A DNA stretch of 13,943 nt from Haloferacaceae archaeon (GTDB lineage: Archaea > Halobacteriota > Halobacteria > Halobacteriales > Haloferacaceae): NCBI GenBank assembly GCA_018609965.1, contig JAHENP010000266.1, positions 1-13,943 of the forward strand. The letters run 5' to 3'. A program made the translations under genes and the position numbers. How positions within the stretch are numbered: the stretch's first letter is position 1; each line of letters starts with the position of its first letter. The notes beneath the pieces are model-generated. The model saw nothing but the letters and a program-made list of their open reading frames with translations, searched no databases and was not told the origin of the DNA. Below, in pieces: positions 6,386 through 12,885 of this stretch.

Positions 6386-8251
6386 ATGTCGACAGCACGG
6401 AGCCGTCGTTCGACAGTTGCGTGGGGTGGAGCGGGGTTGCCGTTGATCGTGACACTCGGCCAGACGGTGATGGCGTTGTTCGGCTACACGTCGGCGTCTG
6501 CCGGCGTCGAGCCGGTGACTGGGCCGTTGTTGTCGATCACGGTGTTGTACGAGGCGGCAGTGATCTTCAAGCAGTCGTCGGGTCTCGTGTTAGGGCTGTT
6601 CCTCCTGATTGCCGTCGCGTGGGCAACACAGGGGGTGACGATGCACCGGTTGGAGCACCGCGAGGCAAGTTACGGGACAGCGACACTCGGGAGCGTGTTG
6701 TTCTTCGTCCTGTTTTTCGGGGTGTACGCTCCGTTGTACGGCAACGACGCCGGAATCGCCTCCGTCCAGTTGGGACTGTTCTCGCTGGTTCCGGTGGGCG
6801 CGTCCGGGCTGATGGTGTACGCAGCGTACGACTACCCGTGGAGCCAGACGGTCGACCGCGCGGCCAGCGAGGAGATCGGCGAGGTCGAGGCGGATCTTGA
6901 CCGTGTCGAGACGACGTTCCGGGAGACGTTCGACCGTCGGCTCGACGACTACCAGTCGTTGGCGGAACTCGCGCCGGACGCGGTCCGGACCGTCGAGGAC
7001 CGCCGCCGGGAGTTCGACGACCAACTCACCGGGGCCCGCGAACTGATCGCCGACTGCCGGGCCGTCTCCGACCCCGAAGAACGGTACAGTCGGGTCGGCG
7101 ACGCGCGTCAGCGTGTCGACGGGCTCCAACCGGAGGCGGTCGTCGACCGGATCGAGTCCGGGTTCCGCGACCGGGTGGCAGACGCCGTTCGCGGGGAGTT
7201 TGGCGACATCGTCGTCGAGTCGTCGTTCGGGACGCCCTACGAGGTGGTCAACCTGCCGACCGACTACCGGGAGTTCGACATCGCGGGCGTCGACGGAGCG
7301 GTCCACATCCGGGAACTCGACCGCACGCTCGTCGAGGTGGTCGAGTCGGACGCGTCGGTCGGGACGGTCGCAGCCGCAGTCGACGACGCCCGCCAGGCAC
7401 TCGACCGGATCGAGCGACACGTTGCCGACAGAGAAGAGCCGGTGGTCACCGCCGTCGAGACGGCGGAGTCGGACCTCGACACCGTCGCGTCCGAACTCGA
7501 CCGTGACCGGCTCCCGTTCACCGACCGGCTCCGAGAGATCGCCGTCGCGGGGCGAACGGACGCGACACGCGGAACACGAGAACTCCAACGGGAGCTCCGG
7601 CGCGTGCGGGACTTGCTCCACGACTGTGAGTTCGACACCGCCAGCCGGGAGGCGGCGACAGTCGGCGAGGCGGCCGACCGACTCGTCGTGTTCGTGGAGT
7701 TTGCCGGCTCCGTCTGGTCGGCCGTCGACGCCCGTGCCAGTGGTGCCAACGTCCCCGCGGAGTTGACCGACGACCTGGTGAGATCGCTCGCGGAAGCCGT
7801 CGAGCGGGCCGACGAGGCGGTCGCTGTCGGCCACGACGACGACCGACTCGTGTTCGAGTACGCAGACGCGACGACCGAGCCGACGGCGGCCGAGGAGGAT
7901 GAGGCGGAGTCGGCGTCCGACTCGACCACCGCAACGAACGAGGAGACGGTCGCACAGGCCGACGCCGTCATCGACGAGGTGTTGTACGTCCTCCGAGAGC
8001 TGTCAGCTACGGCTGAGTCCGGTGACACGTTCCTCCAGTACAATCTCGAAGATCTCCCCAGTTCGATGGCCAACCCGGACGTGCTGGTGAATCTCCGCCG
8101 GTTCGCGGAGCGGCAGACTGACCTGTTCGACCGTGTCGATCTCCAGAGCCCGGAGCCGCCTGGGTTCCTCGAGTTGACCGCCGCCGGCGACACCAACATC
8201 GAGGAGGCAGTGGCGACGACTCGTGAGCGGTTCCGGGACCGACACGTCTGA
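6386..8251 (+). CDS. Membrane-anchored protein with long cytoplasmic helical region
   Basis: A 621-residue protein of no family that I recognise. Four hydrophobic segments occupy the N-terminal quarter, at about 12-32, 66-84, 98-117 and 125-147. With the positively charged N-terminus (MSTARSRRST) inside, the large C-terminal part is predicted to be cytoplasmic. Residues about 160-490 are acidic and mostly helical with heptad-like stretches (EVEADLDRVETTFRETFDRR; TRELQRELRRVRDLL). A short less-helical section near 272-312 is followed by an Asp/Glu/Thr/Ser-rich linker at about 492-522 and a final folded-looking segment at 523-621. The layout resembles membrane-tethered scaffolds that recruit cytoplasmic filaments, but that is inference from architecture only. 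The ATG fits the TATA-like box 21-29 bp upstream. It lies 143 bp before the first tubulin-like gene on the same strand and could be co-transcribed with it. Confidence 0.82.
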   Translation: MSTARSRRSTVAWGGAGLPLIVTLGQTVMALFGYTSASAGVEPVTGPLLSITVLYEAAVIFKQSSGLVLGLFLLIAVAWATQGVTMHRLEHREASYGTATLGSVLFFVLFFGVYAPLYGNDAGIASVQLGLFSLVPVGASGLMVYAAYDYPWSQTVDRAASEEIGEVEADLDRVETTFRETFDRRLDDYQSLAELAPDAVRTVEDRRREFDDQLTGARELIADCRAVSDPEERYSRVGDARQRVDGLQPEAVVDRIESGFRDRVADAVRGEFGDIVVESSFGTPYEVVNLPTDYREFDIAGVDGAVHIRELDRTLVEVVESDASVGTVAAAVDDARQALDRIERHVADREEPVVTAVETAESDLDTVASELDRDRLPFTDRLREIAVAGRTDATRGTRELQRELRRVRDLLHDCEFDTASREAATVGEAADRLVVFVEFAGSVWSAVDARASGANVPAELTDDLVRSLAEAVERADEAVAVGHDDDRLVFEYADATTEPTAAEEDEAESASDSTTATNEETVAQADAVIDEVLYVLRELSATAESGDTFLQYNLEDLPSSMANPDVLVNLRRFAERQTDLFDRVDLQSPEPPGFLELTAAGDTNIEEAVATTRERFRDRHV

Positions 8252-8321
8252 GCCGTAACACACCTGTACGATCGGGCTGGACGCCGTTGTTCGTTGCCTG
8301 ACCTGGCCGCAAGTTGGCGGA

Positions 8322-8349
8322 GCCGTCGTCGTCCCGCTTCGGCGGCGGC
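8322..8349 (+). other. GC-rich hairpin upstream of the first tubulin-like gene
   Basis: GCCGTCGTCG (8322-8331) and CGGCGGCGGC (8340-8349) form a continuous 10-bp stem in plus-strand RNA, with two G-U pairs and an 8-base loop. Both wobble pairs work only in plus-strand RNA; the minus-strand transcript would have A-C mismatches. It lies in the 143-bp gap between genes at 8251 and 8395. No T-tract follows, so it is not a classic terminator. It could be a 3' UTR structure or processing site, or part of a 5' UTR. No convincing TATA box for the gene at 8395 was found, only a weak ACACTAAG-like stretch near 8357-8364. Confidence 0.45.
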
Positions 8350-8394
8350 AGGGGAACACTAAGGTAGGAGAGGCGATACGTCGGAAACGACCAG

Positions 8395-9972
8395 ATGCCA
8401 GACCAGTGTAAGATCTGTCTGACGAGCGAGGCCGAGTGGAACGCCGACGACCTAGCGGGCCACGTCCGTGCAGTCCACGGCGACAACGAGGCCGCTGTCG
8501 GAGCGATGTACGGGGACGAGTTCGACCACCTGTTCGCCGAGGACGACGACGACGGGGAGCCGGAGCCTCGCCAGCCACAGCCGACATCGACCGCGGCCGG
8601 CGGCAACGACTCCGTCGGCAAGAAGTGGTTCGTCGTCGGAGTCGGTGGCGCGGGCAACAACATCCTCGACGCGTTGTTGATGCGGCGGGACACGTTGGTC
8701 GCGGAAGACGAAGGCCGTGCGCGGATCTGGGAGGGTGGGTTCGCCGGCTACGGCCTGTTGAACACGAACACCGCCGAACTGGAGCAGACCTACTACGCAC
8801 AGGAAGAACGCGGCTACGACAGGGCCCAACTGGAGACGAACACGATCATCGGGCTCGGTGCACACGACAACTCCGGGATGGGGTACCGCTGGCAGAACGG
8901 CGCGGCTGTCGCCGAGGTCGACTTCGAGGGCGACGCCAACCCGTTCCGGGACCGGTGGGATATGCGACAGACGGACATCCGCGACGCACAGGCGTTGTTG
9001 TTGATCCACAGTGTCACCAAAGGCACCGGCTGTGGTGCGACACCAGTGCTTGCGAACCGTATCCGTGAGCAGGTGTTCTCCGACGAACGAGTGATCGACA
9101 AGGCGATTCTGAACGCGGTTGTCATCCCGTCGGTCGGGGAGCAACAGTCGACGGTTAGCGGCCGTGGGAAGACGAACGGCGTGGTCGGGCTCGCGCGGAC
9201 AGCACAGGCGGCCGACGCCATCATCCCGTTCAACAACGACGCACTCCGCGAGGCGAGCAAGGACATCACCCCAGGGATCGACGGGCTCGAACGGTACAAC
9301 CCGCCGCAGTTCGTCGATCTGAACAAGCCGTTGGTGGCGTTTCTGGAGGCGTTCACGATGTCGTCGACACCACAGTTCGTCGACCAGGACGCGACGATGT
9401 CGATCCGCGGGAACGTCTTCGACGTGGCCGACAGCTTCCGACTCGTCGAGGACAAATACCCCGCGAGCATGCCCCGTGACGAGCGGCCAGCGGTCGTGCT
9501 CGCGCCGGTGTTGGGTCGGCTCCGGTCGGCGACCGTCTCGGAGTCGAAACTGGAGATTCTCGCCCGGCGGGCGCTCGATCAGAACCGACTCGCCGAGTTC
9601 GACCCCTCGACGGCGTGGGGTGGGAACTTCATGATCTACGGCCCCGAGGAGAAGATGACGGCAGTCCAAGAGTACGTCACCAACGGCCGGCTCCAAGAGA
9701 TCATCAACGGCCCGGACTTCCTCGACGCCGGCAACACGGCGGGTGTCGAGACGGTCGACGTGCAGATGAACCAGTTGGTCACGCCGGAGTTGGACGATCT
9801 GTACATGTGGGGGATGTTGTGGAACCCGGAGATGCCGGCGTTGCAGTCGATGTACGAACACGCCGAGCGGCTGAAAAACGAGGGGCAAACCGAGCAGGCC
9901 GAGAGTGTCAGGGAGATCTGGAGCGACGTGGAAGCGTTGTTCTCCTGTCTCGGTCGGGAAAACATGCTGTGA
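8395..9972 (+). CDS. Tubulin/FtsZ-superfamily GTPase with N-terminal C2H2 zinc finger
   Basis: A 525-residue protein. Residues 1-30 form a zinc-finger pattern, Cys5-x2-Cys8-x14-His23-x4-His28, followed by an acidic/Pro-rich linker (about 48-72). A tubulin-superfamily GTPase domain follows from about residue 76: T1 loop VGVGGAGNN (81-89), T3-like NTNTAEL (123-129), T4 glycine loop TKGTGCGATP (208-217), guanine-contact region IIPFNNDALRE (276-286), and T7-like NVFDVADSF (340-348) with Asp343 and Asp346 in the D-x-x-D spacing used for hydrolysis across the polymer interface. In T4 the usual leading glycines of GGGTGTG are replaced by Thr-Lys. It is longer than FtsZ or CetZ (usually about 360-400), with an insertion near 137-200 and an alpha-helical C-terminus. 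Polymerisation is expected but not shown. It is not FtsZ1/FtsZ2 or CetZ by overall pattern; it may belong to the divergent FtsZ-like (FtsZl, Tubulin_2) group. The next gene begins 2 bp after its stop. Confidence 0.85.
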   Translation: MPDQCKICLTSEAEWNADDLAGHVRAVHGDNEAAVGAMYGDEFDHLFAEDDDDGEPEPRQPQPTSTAAGGNDSVGKKWFVVGVGGAGNNILDALLMRRDTLVAEDEGRARIWEGGFAGYGLLNTNTAELEQTYYAQEERGYDRAQLETNTIIGLGAHDNSGMGYRWQNGAAVAEVDFEGDANPFRDRWDMRQTDIRDAQALLLIHSVTKGTGCGATPVLANRIREQVFSDERVIDKAILNAVVIPSVGEQQSTVSGRGKTNGVVGLARTAQAADAIIPFNNDALREASKDITPGIDGLERYNPPQFVDLNKPLVAFLEAFTMSSTPQFVDQDATMSIRGNVFDVADSFRLVEDKYPASMPRDERPAVVLAPVLGRLRSATVSESKLEILARRALDQNRLAEFDPSTAWGGNFMIYGPEEKMTAVQEYVTNGRLQEIINGPDFLDAGNTAGVETVDVQMNQLVTPELDDLYMWGMLWNPEMPALQSMYEHAERLKNEGQTEQAESVREIWSDVEALFSCLGRENML

Positions 9973-9974
9973 CC

Positions 9975-11177
9975 ATGTCCGGAGAGATTCGCGAGGCCGC
10001 CGACCGGCTCGGGACGGACGCGGAGCCAGCGGCGGTCGCGGCGGAGGTGAAAGAGTGGGAGGCGGCGTTGTTCCGGATCACTAGCCAACTCGATCTGGAC
10101 GCCGCCGGGATCGAGGCCGGCGACTCCGGCTCCGAGCGGCTACTCGCGTTGCGGCAGGCGGTAGAGTCGGGACACCTGCGTGTCGCCGGTGACGCCGAAG
10201 ACGACCAGAGATCAGGAGCCGACCAACACGGCGAGTCGACCACAGACGAGAGTGTGGCCGACGACCGTGGAGAGGTAACGGCCGAACAAACTACGAGCGA
10301 GGGGAGTGTGGGTAACCGACAGACGGCCGGCGACCGGACGACAGACCGACACACGGCTGATGAGCACGACGACGAACCGGACGCTGCACGGGCAGCCGCA
10401 CGGGTGGCCGAGGCGCGGGCACCCTCAGAACGGATCACCCAGCAACTGCTCGGGACGCTCCAGAACGGCTCGGTGCCGGGGATCGAGTCCGCGTTGGAGC
10501 GGACCGCCGACGCCGTCGAGACCGCGGCCGCGCTCGATGGGGTCGACACCGATCTCCAGACAGCTCGGGCAACACTCCGGGAAACACGAGCGGCGTTGTC
10601 GTCACTCCCGGAGCCGGTTGCGACCGTCGTCGACGACCGGCTCTCGGAGCTCGACCAACAGCTCCAGACCGTCGTAGACGGGGACCCGTTGGTGCCGTAC
10701 GCGGTCCGCCGGGAGGCTGCTTTCTACCGAGACGAACTGACCGAGACGCTCGCCGAAGCCGACAACAGGACGGAGACGAGAGACGACAACGACACCGCGA
10801 CGACAGCCCCTGGTGGTGGCGCCCCTGAGAATGGTGACGACACCGGAAACGGCAGGACAGAACCCGGCGTGGCCGCAGGCGACCCGTCCGGTGACACGGA
10901 CGGCGGCGTGGATGCGGCCATCGAGCGGGTCGCCGACCGTCGCCGCGAGATCACCGAACGGTTCGTCAATCGCCGCGAGGATCACAGCCACGCCATCCCG
11001 TTGTTGTTTCTCTCGACGGTCGACGATCTCCGGGAGACGGCTCACGAGACGGCTACCGACGGAGAGCCAGAACGGGTCAAGGGACTCGCCACGGCCGCAC
11101 TCGCGGTGTTAGACACCGTCGAGTCGTTGTACGAGGAAAACCAGTACAGCGTGATGCTTCGACAACTACGTGGGTGA
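9975..11177 (+). CDS. Acidic helical linker protein encoded next to tubulin homologue
   Basis: A 400-residue soluble protein matching no family that I recognise. Three helix-rich blocks are separated by low-complexity acidic linkers: residues 1-72 (REAADRLGTDAEPAAVAAEV), a Asp/Thr/Gln/Glu linker about 73-135, helices about 136-265 (ALERTADAVETAAAL; RLSELDQQLQTVV), a Gly/Asp/Thr linker about 266-310, and a C-terminal helical block 311-400 (AIERVADRRREITERF; IPLLFLSTVDDLRETAHE; YEENQYSVMLRQLRG). It lacks membrane segments and a signal peptide. The ATG at 9975 was chosen because it lies 2 bp after the preceding tubulin-like stop, which strongly implies co-translation. Such a bead-and-linker architecture is typical of adaptor proteins. 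A role as partner, anchor or regulator of the upstream tubulin homologue is inferred from position only. Confidence 0.8.
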   Translation: MSGEIREAADRLGTDAEPAAVAAEVKEWEAALFRITSQLDLDAAGIEAGDSGSERLLALRQAVESGHLRVAGDAEDDQRSGADQHGESTTDESVADDRGEVTAEQTTSEGSVGNRQTAGDRTTDRHTADEHDDEPDAARAAARVAEARAPSERITQQLLGTLQNGSVPGIESALERTADAVETAAALDGVDTDLQTARATLRETRAALSSLPEPVATVVDDRLSELDQQLQTVVDGDPLVPYAVRREAAFYRDELTETLAEADNRTETRDDNDTATTAPGGGAPENGDDTGNGRTEPGVAAGDPSGDTDGGVDAAIERVADRRREITERFVNRREDHSHAIPLLFLSTVDDLRETAHETATDGEPERVKGLATAALAVLDTVESLYEENQYSVMLRQLRG

Positions 11178-11206
11178 GAACGGCGACGGCCCGGTGAGAT
11201 GAGAAA

Positions 11207-11224
11207 CCGTGCGAGACGGCACGG
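11207..11224 (+). other. Small perfect hairpin after the linker-protein gene
   Basis: CCGTGC (11207-11212) and GCACGG (11219-11224) pair perfectly around a 6-base loop, about 30 bp after the stop at 11177. It may mark the 3' end of the first two-gene unit. No T-tract follows directly, so it is reported as a structure rather than a terminator. Confidence 0.35.
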
Positions 11225-11312
11225 CGCCGAGACGGACAGAGAGCCGCTGTGACGGCGTCTACAGACCCTTCGGTATATTTCCTATATGCGTGTGGAAGAA
11301 AGCAAACGGTAG

Positions 11313-11320
11313 CTTTAACA
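11313..11320 (+). promoter_or_regulatory. Promoter-like AT-rich box before the second tubulin-like gene
   Basis: CTTTAACA lies 31-38 bp before the ATG at 11351 and could give a leader of about 10 bases. Further AT-rich elements sit at 11273-11280 (TATATTT-like), 11283-11288 (TATATG-like) and 11334-11343 (GTATAGATAC, a small dyad). The 173-bp gap 11178-11350 holds no other gene. These boxes suggest that the genes from 11351 onward have their own promoter. Confidence 0.45.
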
Positions 11321-11350
11321 GACAAAACAGGGTGTATAGATACAGAACGG

Positions 11351-12508
11351 ATGGTCTACCTTTTCGTCGGCGCGGGGCAGGCGGGCTGTGCGCTCGTCGA
11401 CTCCGTCTTCGACAACAAACGAATCTCGACGCTAGCGACACCGGTGGCGGTGAACTCGACCGCGAGGGACCTCCAGAACCTCTCGAACGTGGGGTCTGAG
11501 TCGTGGTACGGGATCGCACAAGGAACAGGGCTCGTCGCGGGTGACACGACGGGGTTCGAAGAACAGGTACAGGGCGGGTTCGGCCGGGAACCCCGAGAGG
11601 CAGACGCCGTCGCGAGCGATCTGGTCGGTCCGATGGCGGACGCGTTTCAGGAACAGTTCGGGGAGGGGACCCCGTCGTTCGCGTTCGTCTTCGTCGGGCT
11701 CGGCGGCGGAACCGGCTGCGGGATCGGCCCGCACGTCGTTGAGGCGATCCGGGAGTTCTCCGGGCCGGAGACGGACGTGATCACCGTCGCGGTGTTGCCG
11801 AACACGAAAGGCGACGTGCGGGAAGACGACGACACGGTGTCGGCCGTCCGACAGGCGGAAAACGCCGTCTACGGGCTCGACCGGCTCGAACCTGTTTCCG
11901 ACGGGATCGTTCTGGTCGACAACCAACGGCTGGCGTTCGAGGACGCCGCCGAGGGCCGGTTCGGAGAGTTCAACGAGTACGTCGCGACTGGGATCGTGGA
12001 TCTGATCTCTGGGGCAGTGCTCGAACGGATCGACCCCGGCGAGTACGAGTCGTTCGATCCGCAGACGGTTGACCTGCAGGACGTGGTGACCTCGCTGACA
12101 CTCCCGGACGGGACGGGGTACGCCGCGCTGGGGCGGTCGGTCGTCCGGACCCGGTCGCTGGCGGGGTACTTCCTCCCGTTCGTCGGCCGGCAGTCGGTCG
12201 ACGGGGACACGCTCGCGGATCTGGCCGTCACGAAACGCTCGGTGGCGGATCTCTCGCCGAGTCTGGCGAAAAAGGCGATCGGCCAGATCCGAGCCCCCGA
12301 ACGGTACGTCGCCGACGACGACTACCGGATTGAGGTGTCAGTGGTGCGGAGCCGGCTCGACAGCTACTGTTCGGAGGTGAACATGGGACTGATGTTGACG
12401 GAACGTAATCTCGCGTCGTTCACGACACTGTTGACGTTCACACGAGGGGATGTCGACCGGATCGCGGAGCTGGAGTCGCTCGCAGCCCGCGGGAGGGGGC
12501 GGGCGTGA
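11351..12508 (+). CDS. CetZ-like tubulin-superfamily GTPase
   Basis: A 385-residue cytoplasmic protein of normal FtsZ/CetZ length. Motifs in order: T1 loop VGAGQAG (6-12), as in CetZ GFGQAG; T3 region AVNSTARDLQNL (33-44), compare CetZ AVNTAKADL; T4 signature GLGGGTGCGIGP (116-127); VAVLPNTKG (146-154); guanine-contact region VLVDNQRL (187-194); T7 loop TVDLQDV (239-245), where FtsZ has N-x-D-x-x-D. The two aspartates (241 and 244) are kept and the Asn is Thr. GTP binding and polymer-linked hydrolysis are therefore likely. CetZ proteins control cell shape and motility in haloarchaea; this copy differs from standard CetZ outside the motifs, so the same role should not be assumed. The frame is open back to a GTG at 11249, but the ATG at 11351 places the first beta strand (YLFVGAG) at the N-terminus as in relatives. 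Its stop overlaps the next start (GTGA). Confidence 0.88.
   Translation: MVYLFVGAGQAGCALVDSVFDNKRISTLATPVAVNSTARDLQNLSNVGSESWYGIAQGTGLVAGDTTGFEEQVQGGFGREPREADAVASDLVGPMADAFQEQFGEGTPSFAFVFVGLGGGTGCGIGPHVVEAIREFSGPETDVITVAVLPNTKGDVREDDDTVSAVRQAENAVYGLDRLEPVSDGIVLVDNQRLAFEDAAEGRFGEFNEYVATGIVDLISGAVLERIDPGEYESFDPQTVDLQDVVTSLTLPDGTGYAALGRSVVRTRSLAGYFLPFVGRQSVDGDTLADLAVTKRSVADLSPSLAKKAIGQIRAPERYVADDDYRIEVSVVRSRLDSYCSEVNMGLMLTERNLASFTTLLTFTRGDVDRIAELESLAARGRGRA
12492..12496 (+). promoter_or_regulatory. Shine-Dalgarno motif supporting the GTG start at 12505
   Basis: GGAGG ends 8 bases before the GTG at 12505, inside the end of the tubulin-like gene. It supports re-initiation at the GTGA overlap and decides for a GTG rather than the downstream ATG at 12637. 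Confidence 0.6.
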
Positions 12509-12885
12509 GCCGGCACCGTCGTGCAGCCGCCACGCTCGGGACGCTCGCGGCCGCCGACCGTGCGGCCGCGGGCCGCGGCCCGGCGTCGACACGACACGTG
12601 ACAGATGGACAGGCCGCCACGACAACACAAACTGCCATGACGACACAGGACGCGACAGCCACGACAACACAAAATGCGACAACCACGGCGACACAAAATG
12701 CGACAGCCACGGCGACACCGTCCGTCGAGGGCTTGTCGACGGCCGCCGCGGAGGCACAGACCGCGGCAGCACCCGCACTGGAGTTCGGGACGCCGGTCGC
12801 CCCCGGAGTCGCCGGTCTCGTGGCGGGCATCGGGCTCGGGCTCGTCGTCGCGACCGCAGTCGTCTACTGGGGGGTAGGGGAGTGA
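12505..12885 (+). CDS. Small Thr-rich protein with C-terminal membrane helix
   Basis: A 126-residue protein overlapping the preceding gene by 4 bp (GTGA) and the following one by 4 bp. Residues 1-35 are Arg/Ala-rich and do not form a convincing signal peptide, since the hydrophobic stretch is broken by Asp and Arg. Residues about 37-72 are an eight-residue periodic Thr/Ala/Gln/Asn region with two N-glycosylation sequons (NAT at 57-59 and 65-67). An Ala-rich stretch follows, then a membrane helix at about 100-122 and a very short tail (WGVGE). Thr-rich sequon-bearing regions next to a membrane anchor are typical of exported archaeal surface proteins, so an N-out orientation is likely but unproven. 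If so, how it is exported without a clear signal sequence is open. No family is recognised. The GTG start is supported by GGAGG at 12492-12496. Confidence 0.72.
   Translation: MSRHRRAAATLGTLAAADRAAAGRGPASTRHVTDGQAATTTQTAMTTQDATATTTQNATTTATQNATATATPSVEGLSTAAAEAQTAAAPALEFGTPVAPGVAGLVAGIGLGLVVATAVVYWGVGE
12613..12720 (+). repeat. 24-bp tandem repeat encoding a Thr-rich region
   Basis: Degenerate 24-bp units begin at 12613, 12637, 12661, 12685 and 12709 (the last partial), encoding AATTTQTA, MTTQDATA, TTTQNATT, TATQNATA and TATPS. The shared core is ACA-CAR-RAY-GCG-ACA. The array is more diverged than the one in the histidine kinase gene but has the same 24-bp period. Confidence 0.8.

Noticed and set aside
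8452..9888. Long minus-strand open frame (478 codons) opposite the zinc-finger tubulin gene
   Set aside because: The plus strand carries clear GTPase motifs and operon spacing. The antisense product is Arg/Val/His-rich without recognisable motifs.
11249..11350. Upstream GTG start for the CetZ-like gene
   Set aside because: It would add 34 residues before the first beta strand that relatives begin with, and would put the AT-rich promoter boxes inside the gene.
12564..12580. Perfect GC palindrome (GGCCGCGG, one base, CCGCGGCC)
   Set aside because: It lies in the Ala/Arg-coding start of a gene where GC-only codons readily create palindromes. The single-base centre cannot form a normal hairpin loop.
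12450..12881. Upstream extension of the last membrane protein frame
   Set aside because: The extension overlaps two other genes, reads as Arg/His/Asp-rich shadow sequence and hides the signal peptide. The GTG at 12882 gives a proper Sec signal.
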